Below, one piece after another: positions 1 to 12,464 of a DNA stretch of 64,000 nucleotides (positions within the stretch are counted from its first letter, which is position 1; each line of letters opens with the position of its first letter). Under the pieces are notes generated by a model. It saw only the letters and a program-made list of their open reading frames with translations. It had not been told where the DNA came from and did no database searches. The translations under genes and the position numbers were made by a program. Location: the NCBI GenBank assembly GCA_026413225.1, contig CM048557.1:64780987-64844986 (forward strand), given 5' to 3'. The stretch is from Otis tarda. Taxonomy: Eukaryota > Chordata > Aves > Otidiformes > Otididae.

Positions 1-3000
1 TCCCATCTCTGGAATATGGAAAGATGGGGGTTCGCAGGCTGGATGGGGTGTCTCTGCTGTCAGGAATAAAAGGGAAGAGCAGGTCAAGAGAGAGGGAGTC
101 TGTGTCTGGAAAACACAGAGGAAACTGCTGCCAAATACTTTTAATTTATTCTCTTTTTTGTTGTTGTTGTTGTTCTTTTTTTGAACTGAAATCAGCCTTA
201 GGCAAGGGATCGGAGGCAAGAAGCTCTGGGGATCTTGCTTCTGTTTTGCAGACAGCTGTACCTTTGAATTCCTGGGCTTTTCATATAAATTAGGGAGATA
301 GGAATGATTATATTCAATCAGAACAGGAGCTCAACATCTCATCTCTGACAATAGTCAGTAACAAATGCTTTGGAACCAAGTATCAGAAATGGAAAGGGGA
401 AAGGGAAGAGCAGTTGTCCCACACACAGCTGGCTTCTAGCCTGCAGTAGTTTAGGGTCTTCTGAAGACAATGTGCTGTATCCATATGGCTTCCGCAGTGA
501 ACAGGCACTGTTTGTGCTGTTTTCCATGAGTTTGTTTAATCCTACCCACCACAACGTCACTAGTGAGGTGTCCTGCAGCACCATGAAGTCTCTTAGAAAA
601 GTGGTTCCTTTGGCCTTGCTGTTGGGCAGTTTCTTCAGGCAGCATCAAGTCCAGATGTTATGGGATAAGTTGAATAACGGCTCCATGTTCACTTCATAAC
701 TACCAAGGGCCCAATCTGTGTCCTCTCCTTTCTAGCTTCTTTCCAATACGTGCCTTACTCTCTTTGAATTGCCTATTTTTTGAAAACATAACACTGCATT
801 TGGTACAAATATTTTGCTGCAGGAGAGAAAGCATTTGGTTTTGGAAGTGTCATTTAAATACACCCAGCGCAAATGTTTATAAATACATACCTGCACACAG
901 ACACAGTGCTTGTCAAAACACATTCAAAGGATACCTAGGTTCTTTCGCGTATTACATACTCGGAGAGAAAATAACCGGCTATATTTAACCCAGATCCAAG
1001 CCCCGACTAAATTATTTTAAAGGTCAGTTAAAGAACAGAAAATCTCGCTAGCTAAGAGATAAAAAGCTCCCATTCATCTGCAATTCCAAGAGCTTTAACA
1101 GAACTAAAGCACAGAATGAGAAAGTGTAATTAAGTACAATTTCACATAAAAATCCTTGACAACTCCAAGTTTCTGTACCTGCCAAGACCTGAATTCAGAT
1201 GACTGCATTTGGCCTACAGCAGTTGATGGAAACTCCATCACTCACCGTGCTGATGTAGTTGTTTGGAAACCAACGGCTCTTGGCAGAGAAAATACATTTC
1301 AGCTTCTGTTGAATGACGGCACATGTGATGAGCAGAAGATGAGACAGACCAATCGCCAGTGCTCAAATTTGGATTATGTTTTGGCTGGTGCTTAAAGTTC
1401 AGGTCTGAGGCCAAGGGAAGGCTAGAATTCAGCCTGCAATGTAATCCTGAAATCACATGGACTCTTCTCCTCAGGTATTGGACTCGGTCGCAGAGACCCG
1501 GGGGTATGTTCTCCCTTGCGATCGCGAGTCTGTCAGTTTGGCAGGTGCGGCTGGGCTTGCTGCATTCCTGCTCTTTGGCCCCGCGTGAGTCAGTTCTGGA
1601 AAACTCTTATTTGACCACAACTGGAAAAGAAAGAGAGAAAGAAAACTGAGCCAAAATTCACAGATCAAATATGTAAGACGGGTTTGAACCACAAAGTCCA
1701 GTTTTCTGCCCCGACAGCCTGCATGTGCTCAGCTCAGAGATCCCGGTGCAGTCCCTGCAACAGCCGCAAACAGCCGAAGGAAGCACTCGCGGAGCTGAGA
1801 CCCCACTGCCATCGCCCAACCTGAGCCAGGCAGGCGAGAGCACTCCAACCAGGAGAGCAATGAACCCCGCTAGCCAAATCTCCGAAGAAACATTGGGATT
1901 CATGCTTTCTAGCTGCTTGGAAAAGCTATTTCCAGAACTTAATGCCTTCCTTCAACCTCAGAACACCTCCTTGGGTAAACATAATCACCTTCCAGGTTTG
2001 GACCTGACATAGATCAGTCCACAGAGAAATGATATTTAGCACAGGTCTCAGTTTAAGATGCCATCAAAAATATCAGGAAGGGCGTTCATGTTTCAGCTTT
2101 GCCATCAGTCCTAAGGTGAGGACACCTCGGTGCGTCTGCTCACAGTGTGGATTTGTGATGTGCACCAGAACATCTGTGCAATAAACAGAAATGATGGCCC
2201 AGCTCCATTTCTGGTGTAGTCTGCAATTTCTTAACGTGTCTGACACACTGGGAACCCATTCGAAAAGCAGTGATGGAAAACTTGGAAAGCAAATGGAAGT
2301 GAAGAAAAGCCCTCGGTGTAATTTTACAGCGTGTGAAAGACTTAAAGCAAGAAACACAACCAGATGCCACAGGGAAACTACTTTCAATTAGTTCTGCTTT
2401 GTGTTATACCTACTGATGAAAAATAAAAACAAATTCATTCTGTCAACAGCTCTATCTATAGCATAATCCTTAAATGAACTCATCCGTCAAACTGGGCTCC
2501 TCTGGCAAAACACATTACAGTCCCTGTTTCTCAGCTGTGTGAATCAATCGTCTGTTTCCCAAACCCATTGGTCAACATCTTAGGAACCCAATGTATTTTT
2601 ACTGCACTAAACAAGCCAGTTGCAGGGCATCGGCTTCACCACACCACCTATGTACAAAATGTTCTTTTATTAGGAAACTCTGCGATTGCAGGGGAGCTAT
2701 TCCCTCATCAAGGTTACGTGGTAAATGCGCCTGACCTGGAATAAAAGCGAACCTCAGCCTTCTTGCCCCAGCAGCGTATGTGGGATGTGCTGCTGCTCAC
2801 GGCTGGACAGGGCAGGACCACTGAAGAACAAACCAGGCATTTTTCTAGGTGGACAGTTCAGAAAGCAATGTTTGAAAGGACATGAACATTTTAGAAGATA
2901 GAGAAATGTATATAAATATATGTTTTGAAGACAAAGGTAACGGTTCGCAGGGAAGTTGCAGTAGCAGAACCCCACCAAAAGAGATCACCAGCAGTATTCA

Positions 3001-6000
3001 GTCACATTTGCAGTATTTCTCTGGGATGTATGCTCCCCAACCTTGATGCGGGAGGACCTTGAAAAGAAGGTCCCTTCCCAGGGCTCTGAAGGCTGCTGCA
3101 GCCCAAAAGCACACCCTCCTTCAAGCAAAGGCATCATGCGAGAGGGAGACCTGCTCTCAGTCCCATTTTATCAATGGGAATATGCAGGTGCAGCCATCCT
3201 CCATCCTGATGTGCAAAGGGTTTTAGCTGTGGGGTTTTCCAAGGGTTTTGATGCCGAACCTCCCGTGCCAGGCTAAGAGGCAAAATTGGCCAGGCTGAGA
3301 TGATAATGCATGAGCCACATCAAGATGGAATGGTCAAAGGGCAACTTTAGTCATAGTCACCGAGGGCTGAAACGTGCCTCAAAGTCATCCTTGAAATCCT
3401 GCTTCCCACCAAGACTCGCTCATGCTGTGAGCAGAGACTTGTGCAGTTGGTGCTTCTGGCTTCACATTATGGGCTGAGAGAAAAATCTTCTCAAAGCGGA
3501 GTGCAAACGTGGGTGTTTCTTGCAGATGTGTTAGCTTAGACAGGCAAACGGCAGCAGTGGTTTTACCTGAGGCCACCTCATGAAAGCTTATTACATAGTT
3601 GTATTTTAACTATTAAAATGACAACTTTTATGAAATTTACTGGGAATCCCTCAAAATAATCTATGATGCAGATACCAGTGCAGACATCTAAGGGATTTTG
3701 AGCAAAGCAGACATATCACGGACACCTTGGTCTTACTGTCCCAGCAATGGTGCAGCTACTCTTGGCATTGCAGGAGCAGCAATATCCAACCAGTAGTGTC
3801 CTGGTTCAAGAGAAATGTCCATCATCTCTCATGGATTTCAGTTACCTGGGCTATTTGGGAAATTTTGCTTCTGGGTTTGACACTTTTTTGATGTAAGTAA
3901 GTCTTCACAAAAAGCCAAACCTTTCAGAAAGATCTGGGTAACATTTCCTTGAATCCTGGGCCACAAGCAGAACAGCAGAGGACTCTCCCCATCAACAAAG
4001 AGATCTGACAGAAGTCTGTTCTTGGTCAGCTTGGATCAACACGACAAGTGGCCAGAGAAGTACCTCTGAACACACCATGGGAAGCTAAAGCAAGTTATGA
4101 GGCTCAAAAAAAAAACCAGAACATGAACTTTTTAGCCACATTTTAAACAATGTTAGAGTTTATTGAAAGGCTGGGCGGAGTGGAGAAAAGCAAGATACAT
4201 CAGTGTGGCGACTTACCTCTTCCAGGATGAAGATTGACCATGGCCAAACTCAAGGGAACCGTGTGCCCACTTCAGCAGGTACTAGGTCACTGCTGCAGGG
4301 GAACACTGAAGTGGCCCACTGTTGCATACAGATATCTATAAATTTCACTGCAGGAAGCAGCAAAGGCAACAGGACTCATAGCTTGGAGCAGATTTTGACA
4401 GCTCAGACCTATCTGCCCAGGGCTTCCAGACCCAGCCAGTCTCGGTGCTGGGCCTGGCAGCCCAAGGAGGAGTAAGGGAGGAATTAGTCTGAGCTGAAAC
4501 CAAATTCAGGCTTCCCCGAGGAACAAAGCCACAGCTCCCAGACATGAGCATGTCGGGGGAATCTTGGGGCAGACAGGTGCCTGGCCTACGTCCACGCATG
4601 GGGACGGATGGGGAATTTTGTCAGTTAAATGTCTCCAACACCAATACCCTTGGGAGGAGTGAAACGTTGCCAGCAGGGCTGGCTGAAAAACAAAGCAAAC
4701 AAGGCATGTATCACTGGAGAGTCAAATAATCCCTGTGCGGCGAACAAAGTCAAGTTCGAGGAATGAAACCTCACTGCTTGCAGGCAGTGGCTGCCGAGGG
4801 CATGTGTGCTGTGGAACCAGCCTCTGGAAAGTCATCTGGTGTTCATTGTCCCTAAACCCAAAAACAACCACCCCAAATCCCCCGGCATCACCATGGAGAA
4901 GCAGCCTCAGTATCTTTCCTCTGTCAGAGGAGCCACACGCACACCACACACCAGTGCAAGCAGCAGAAGGGATGCACTCAGCTCTGCCCAGGAGATCCCT
5001 CCTTTCTCTACGGAAGGACCTGCTGTAGTCTCCTGCCCTGCACCGCAACATTCAACGCCGTGACTCAGCCCCACGCCCTGCTCATGACCCGGGGTTGAAC
5101 ACCACGAGGGTTTTCACAGCGATGCATTGAGCACATCTTTTGTATGGCCCAGATCTGCTCTACAATCACAAGTACAAGGATTTTTATTTTCAACAATGAA
5201 GTTTTGTCTTCAGGCATGCCCTTAGAGCCTAACACCTCTGTACGGGTGTCAGGTATGGCTAATTCACACCGAAGCAGTGAAAATTGGCAACACAGCACAG
5301 TTCTGCTGCTTACCCTGGGACTCCACAGTTAGATTTTGGCACAGACATGGGATCACTTTAAAAAAAAAAAAAAACAACAACAAACCCCACATCAGTGCCA
5401 TTAATGAAGTATCAAGCAGATATTTGAATTCTGATGGAGATAAACACAATCTGTTCAAGGAAAAGTGAAAAATATCTTCAATGTACATATGTACGTATAA
5501 TTTTCAGAAAGAAAAAATAATTATTTAGATGAGGCAGACACAAGAACTCTAACGTCAAGTCCTGTTCCTGTGGGTCACCTCCCAAAATCTCCAGGGGAAA
5601 GCAATGGGTGCCTGGGGGCAGACGTGGGCCTGGCTGTGGGGCCGGGGCTGCTTTGGGCTTGTGTCATCGCCAGGATGCTGGGGGCAGGGGCAACGTTCTC
5701 CTGCCTCAAAACAACCTTTGTTTTGCTGAGGTTTTTTGGCATAATCGAAGATGCATGAGCTGAGGCAACTTGTGCAATCCTCAAAAGCAGCTTTGATAAA
5801 CAAGAGGGCGGCTGCTCGGCATACAACCGTGCTCCCGGCCGGGAGCGGAGCTCCATGGGTGCCCAGCCTGAGCCAGGCAGCGGCTTCAGGGAGGGCCAGG
5901 GTCACCCACTGGGGCATGGCTGGCCATGGGCTGTCCCCCAGCCCAGCCCCAAGTGTTTTTTTCCTGCTCTACCCAACACACATTGACACGGGGGCTAGGG

Positions 6001-9000
6001 GCCTGCCCTGACAAGGAGCAGGAGATCGTGCTGTGAGACCCCATGCCCTCACCGTTGGGACATTTGTTCTCCCGGCCACTGCATCCCGCTGTCCTTGGGG
6101 AGCTGCCCTGAACACTTGTGCCCTTCACAGCCCCGGGGGGGATGGTCATTGCCCCCCAGGCCCGGCGCTGAGACAAGCTATAAATACTCCTCCCAACCTT
6201 CCCTCATCGCTCAAGCCCCTGGCACCCCGGCGGTGGCTGCAGCAGCCCGTGGAGCGGCCCACGGCTCCAGGCCGGCGCAGGGGCACCACCTGCTCCCCCC
6301 TCCCAGCGGGATGCCCACGGATGCTTGAAGCCCCCGGGGAGGACGGGACATCCCGGCAGGCTCTCCCAGAGACACCGGCAGATTAGCGGCTCTATTTTTC
6401 AAGCTGATCCCCTCCAACCTCTTCCAACGTTCATTCAACTTAGAAGAATTTAAGACAAGTTGGCAGGCCAGGCAGGGTCTATTTATAAACCCCAGTGGCC
6501 ATTTTGTCAAACCAACCCCCATGAGCAAATGGCCTCTGTACCTGGAATGCGGGTTTCGGCAGAGCAGCTGCCCTCTTTCCTCGCAGCACAATGGGGATAG
6601 CAGAGATGCCAGCAGCACTATTTTTTTCCTACCCTGCTGTGCACTAAAAAAAAAATTATTCTAGGAACATTATGGAGTAGGGGAGTAAAAATAGATCTGC
6701 AGGTTCAGCAGATGGCTCTCCTCACTCCTGTTTCAAGCTCTTTTTGCAGGGAATGGAAGCAAAAAGAGTTGTGCTACCCTATTAAACGCGATGTGTTTGC
6801 TCAGCAGCTCTCGGTAATGACACTCGCTGCTTTCTGGGCTCATTTTTAAAATGTTTCCAGCAACCTGGGCATTTTTGCAGTTCTGTTTAAACCACAAAAA
6901 GATGAGTCTTTAAAAAGATCAGCCCAGGTAGGAAGTCCCCAGACGTTTGCTGCAATGACCCCAGTTGAAGCTGAGTTTTGCTTATCGCTATCAGCAGTGA
7001 CCAACGTTAACCGCACGGTAAAGAAAGTTTGAAATAAGGTTTGCTTTGCTCCAAGACCTCTTGCCCGGAGGTGAGCAGCCTGCAGAGCTGTCCTGGGCAC
7101 CAGCCCCAGTCCCCTGTGCTCTCACCACCCCAGCCCTGAGCCCCACGCATGTCCCAAGGCTGAGGCTGGGTGCGAGGCAGCTCCCACGGCCACTCACTGA
7201 AGTTTTGGCTTGGTGAAGCTCAGCGGAGAGCAAGCCAGCTGGGGATGGGGAATCCCTTTGCCTCGGTGATCTTTAGCCTTGGCCTCGCGGCAGCTGGAGC
7301 AGCCTCCAGCAGCTCCAGGACCAGCCTGGTTGTGCCAGAGTCCAGCCTGGGCAAAGGGAGCTCCTCTTCAGAGGCTGGACCCTGAAGATTCAGGCTTCAT
7401 TGAAAGCCTCTGCCATTTAGCCTCCTAAACACTGCCCCAGCAGCAGGATGACACCAGAAAAGAGGACTGACCCTCAGGCATCCATGCCACCCACTCGTGC
7501 CCTTTATCGTCACTCAAAACCTCTGGGCTGGCACCGGACAACAAAGAGCTTTTAAATTCGCTGAATTACCAACAAAACCTCACCTGTTTTCACAGGCAAC
7601 GTCCATCGGACTCAGCTTTTTAGATTTTCCCAGTCAAGCGCGGTCCCTCTGCAGCACAGAAAGGGACTTCGATCCTCAGCTTCCCAAGAGCTCATTTAAC
7701 AGCGAACTGGAGGGACCGGAGGGACGACAAGGGATTTTAACAGGAGGCAAATGAAGCACTTTATAAGTCACTTCCAAATTGATTTATATGGCCAAGGCTG
7801 CTCCGTTACCCCTCCGTTCTTTTCACAGTGGAAAGGTCCCTAAAGCAAACACTTCCAAAGGATCGAGCCAGCTCTCCTTGAAGCCAGGAGAAGCAAACCC
7901 AGCAAGTCAAAGCTGGGGCTAAAACGTGCATAAAACCCTCAAACCTCTCCGTATCTCCACGTGATAGATCGCTTCAGCCATCCCCTGAGTGCCAGATGCT
8001 GGAGCCTAACGGGTAACGCTGAGCTATCAAAACACAAACGTATGTGCGGTTTCTTTACGCCTAGCGAAACGCTGTGCTTAGCACTGCATGTTTAAAAGAT
8101 TTCTCAGCATTAATGTTCATTTCAAAGCAAAGAATTCTCTCCTGGGACCCCTAAAACCCTTGTGTTTGTGTCCTACCCCCGCAGAGGGAGCAAGGGGTGG
8201 TGGGGAAGTGCTCAAGTCAAGTATTTTCCCCTCCGCAGCGCGCTGGGGAACATGCGGTGACACCTCCGCTCAAAGGGAAAGGCCTTGTTTAGACAAGACA
8301 CGGCAAACGTGAGGCCCCTGCCCTGGTGGGGGCAGGCTTCAGTGGTTGGAAGAAGGTTGAATATCAACTTTCAGAATTTGTACGGGGAAAAAAAAAAAAT
8401 ATCTGTCCATGGTTTCCATCTATCTCCAGCCTGAGGCTTTGCATCCCCTGGGAAAACGTCATTCCTTGGCTTCCGACCCACCAAATTGAACTGTCAGATT
8501 AAGGAACGGCAAGACAGACGTCTTCAGCTAACATTTGGCAGCCAGGCCGAGACAATGTCTCTCCACCATCATTCGAGTAATCTCCCCTTGGAAAAGGACC
8601 AGACGAATGTTCCCGTTGCGCAGATGGTTCCAGAAGAAACGACTTGTAAACACCAGTGGACACCGTGCCAGCGAATACCAAAAGGAAAACCGTGCTATTT
8701 CAACAACGGTTTTGGAGCTGGCTCCAGCAGCAACGTCTGATGAGCATTAAAAATGACCATGTCCGAGCAACTCCCTGTCCTGCCGCAGCTACTGGGGAAC
8801 ATTGTGGACATCACGGGACACCCTTGTGCAATGCCATCCCCTGAGACATGGACCTTTCTCCCTAATCCCATCTGGTGATCACGTTGTGCAAGAGGCCTGG
8901 TTGCCCTTGATGGTATCACTGGTTGTGTAACAGCTGAGGCTGCTCTTATCCATCCCGACCCCAAACCCTTTCTGACCCCTGGGAAGGGATCTGCTGCCCT

Positions 9001-12000
9001 AACAGCCAGCAATCCCAAAGTGCCATTCGCACTTCACTGGTCTCAGTGCCCACCAAATCCAAAGCAGCCCACTTTGACCTGACAAGGTTTATGGACAAAT
9101 ACCAGCTGATAGAATGGAAGGGCTTTTGGCTCTTCACTCTGCCTTTGCTTACTACTAGTGCCCAGCAAGCCACCGTCCACAAGCAGGACCTCGCCGGGCT
9201 GCATCGCTCCTGAGAAAAGCGCACGTCCAGGATGGGTAAAAGGACCAGCATCCTGAAGACGCAGCAATGTTTGGGGCATAAATTTCACATGTGCATGGTG
9301 ACCCTGTACTCAAACATGCAGACAACATCAAAAGGGCAGTGAAGACCATAACCCCTCGCTGGAGCCCAGGCAGAGGAACGGACTGTGGAAGTGTTGACTC
9401 TCAGATGCTCTCTAGTGACCTCAGCTCTCTCTGAGCAAAGTCACCTCCAGACAGGTGCATCCTATCTGCATCCCTTACCCACCATCTGCATCCCTTACCC
9501 ACCACATGGGATTTTGCCTGCACCTCTGATCTCCAAGCCCTGAAGAACTTGGTCAGCATCCGGTGAGTCAGCAATAGTGGAAATTGCCTCGCACCCCTAC
9601 CCAAAGCTCAGGGGTGAGGAGCTCTCCTATGACCATGCAATGACTGGCGATTAAAACGGACCAAAAGGAGGAAAAGGTCAGTGTTATTTCAGAAGTTTGC
9701 CCCAATGCCATACACACACGGGTTAACAGGTACCCCTTTGGCACAGCTTCTGCCCAGACTCTGCGCCTGCATCTGGTACCCACCAACATGAAGCCAATTC
9801 TGTCCCGGCCCTCAGGCTCTTCAAAGCTTGGGCCTGAAGGACCAAATTTGTATTTTTGGGGGAAGAGAAATTAATTGTAGATGATAAAAAGCATGCATTC
9901 ACTTGTTTCTTCCCTTAACAGGGATGGAAGTTCATCAAAATCCTGAAGCAAAAATCTAAAGACGAGTCCCGTGAGCTATCCCCAGTGCCAGACCTGTAAG
10001 AAGCTATAAAATACGCAGCCTACTTACACCCTTCCCTCAGGAGATTCACAGCCACGAGCGGCACAAACCCAGCTGGGGAAACGCTACGCTACAGCCCTGC
10101 TTCCGGATCGACGTACAGAGCGAACAGCAGAGCGTGACTGGACGTGAGAACAGGGCCTGAGATTTTCATGGCCCTCGATTCCAGCCCTGCGGGTTCTGCG
10201 CCATCACAACCACATCCCAAATCTTTTCTCCATCCTTGCATGTAAATCCTTTTCTCAAGCAGAGCTACCTGGGAGAGTGGAGAGAGCGGGCTCCCAGGAA
10301 TGCTGTCTCGCTCCAGTCGATGGAGCGGTGAGACCGGGCTCCTGAAAGGCAGCAGCCTGTAACAACCACCCCGAGCTTTCAGGGCTCATTAACTCCCCTC
10401 TGGCCAGATCCCCGATTTGCTACATGATGTGCGGAGCAATAATTCCCACCCTCGGTCTCCAGAAAAGTAGTTTTGCAACCCGGGCTGATTAGCCACCGCA
10501 CCAGCCTCCCTGTTCGTCGTGTGAATCTAGCGCCTTCGATTACATCATGCCAGAAATTTGAAATGTAAGTCAGATGGCGAAGGCATTAATGGCAGCACTG
10601 TAAAGGCTCAACAATGCAAACCTTCCCAAAATGAACTGTCTTGACCTTCACCAGGCTGACAATAAAAGTGTGACATCATGTGCAAACGAGCTTTAAATTT
10701 AAACCAGGTGCCGAGAGCTGCCTGGCGTCGCGCGGCTGCCGTATAAGCCACTAGCATGCGAGCAGCGGTGCTGGAGGCAAGAGAAACGCCAAGCACGGAC
10801 AGGACCCACTCGGCCACAAAAACAGGTACGAGCAGCTGGTGGGGTGCACGAGCAAATTCTGCATCGCACTTGAAAAAGCCGGGGTTTGGGCTGTTTGATA
10901 CCAGTTCTAGCCAGGGCAAACGTCAGTAAACACAAATTTGCCGATATTCATTTCCACGTGTGAGGATTCATACAGCTCTGGAATCAAGCCAGCAGCACAA
11001 TAATGAGGGTTTTTTTCCATTTTGGGCCTATTTTTTTTTTTTTTTCGCAACTCCCTTAGACCTTGCAAAGCGCTTGGAGCTGTGCTCAGAGGTTGTCAGT
11101 CACAGCTATGAGGGAGCACCATGATTTACAACCAAAAAGCACGACCCTGCTCGCGAGCCCATCCTGGGCAGCCATTGTCCCTCTTGCTGCTATCCCGTAA
11201 CAAAATGTTCTGCCTTCCCTGGCTGCCCCTCACCTTGCTGCACGAGAAGGCCCTTCCCAAAGTGGGTTCCACCGGCAGTTTTTCACCCAGCTCTGCACCG
11301 CCAGGCCAGCCGGGCACCTGCTGTCCACGGCCCGGAGGCAGCGCTGGCACAGCACGGCACAGCTACAGCCCCCGGGATCTCTTCTGCGGCTGCTTGTTTT
11401 GAGAGGGGAACAGAACAGCGCAGAGAGGCAGGTTTGCTGTCAGTGGAACCAGTATCTGTGAGAACGTCAACTGCAGTTCTTGCTGGACAAGTTATTTTCT
11501 GCGTCTTTTACAGTTTTAAGAGTGTAATTCAAAGAGTAAAATCAAACGGAGGGTAGGCAGGTCCAGCAGGAGCAATTCGTAACAGCTTCCCTGACCATGT
11601 CTCACTTCCACTTCAAGCTGGGTGCTGCAAGACATCTCCGGCAGAACAGAGCAGGGACCACGTGCGGCTTCACGGATGAAGAACACTTGTAACTGCAGAC
11701 ATACGCCACCCCCACCAGCTTCAGACCACCACCCTTCCCTGGCAAAAGGAATGCTGCTGCCTGAGCTGGGGCTACCAGCAACACCACTGCACGTCAGGAA
11801 CTAACTGCAGAGACAACGCTTGGTTATTTCACTGAGCAGGCATGTCGTGCACAGAGCAGAGAGGACAATCACATGAGTTATGCAAGTACTGTTCTTTATT
11901 TTCTGGGGTTTTCTTGGAACATGCCCTGCCTGTTCCACAGGGAATCTGAGGGAGGGAGAACTCAAAATAGGAAATCTGTTGTACAACACAGAGGTTTGAC

Positions 12001-12308
12001 ACGAGCTAGGCAATTTTTACATACAGGTAATTATTAAGAATTCCAGTCTCACATGAAGCATGGCTGAATGATCACTACTGAAACACAAATACGACACCAC
12101 ATCACCATGAACTGCAGAAATTGGGCAGCACTTTGGTAATACTGAAAATTGTCTCCCACCGGCAGTCATTAGGAAGTAGCAGTAAACGTGTCCCGAAGTT
12201 TTTCAGTATGCAGAGCAACTACAACTCATGCTTTCAATAGGGACATCAACTGTAAACCAACTTCAGGTAAAGTGTTAAATTAGATCTAATTGGGAAAGGA
12301 GTTACACA
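1..12308. other. Intergenic, no gene recognised
   Basis: Mixed composition, richer in G+C than the SLC38A6 introns, especially 5.5-11.5 kb. The longest open frame is 135 codons, with no family I recognise. No exon of TMEM30B or PRKCH, the neighbours expected from human order, could be seen on either strand. It holds short A runs, a (TTG)n microsatellite near 158-173 and the 20-bp tandem repeat at 9464. Unspliced regulatory DNA or lncRNA cannot be excluded. Confidence 0.6.
9464..9503. repeat. Perfect two-copy tandem repeat, 20-bp unit
   Basis: ATCTGCATCCCTTACCCACC occurs twice in a row without change. Only two copies, so probably a recent local duplication in unannotated intergenic DNA. Confidence 0.9.
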
Positions 12309-12464
12309 ACATCAGGTTGCTCAGAGCCCCATCCAAACATTCCAACATTCCGTGAGGCTCTGAGCAACCTGATGTGGTTGGAGATGTCCCTGCTCCTTGC
12401 AGGGGGGTTGGACTGGATGGCCTTGAAAGGTCCCTTCCAACCCAAACCACTCTATGATTCTATG
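12309..12464 (+). mobile_element. CR1 LINE 3' end with inverted 5' piece
   Basis: From 12356 to 12464 it is a plus-strand CR1 3' end (GGCTCTGAGCAACCTGATGT through TTGGACTGGATGGCCTTGAA to ATTCTATG). Just before it, 12309 to about 12340 is the same CR1 stretch in reverse orientation. The result is a perfect 20-bp inverted repeat (12309-12328 and 12356-12375) with a 27-bp spacer. This is the shape left by a 5' inversion during target-primed insertion or by a later inverted duplication. Confidence 0.88.

Noticed and set aside
6211-6618. 135-codon minus frame in the left intergenic region
   Set aside because: No known family, no conserved motif, GC-rich surroundings; typical chance frame.
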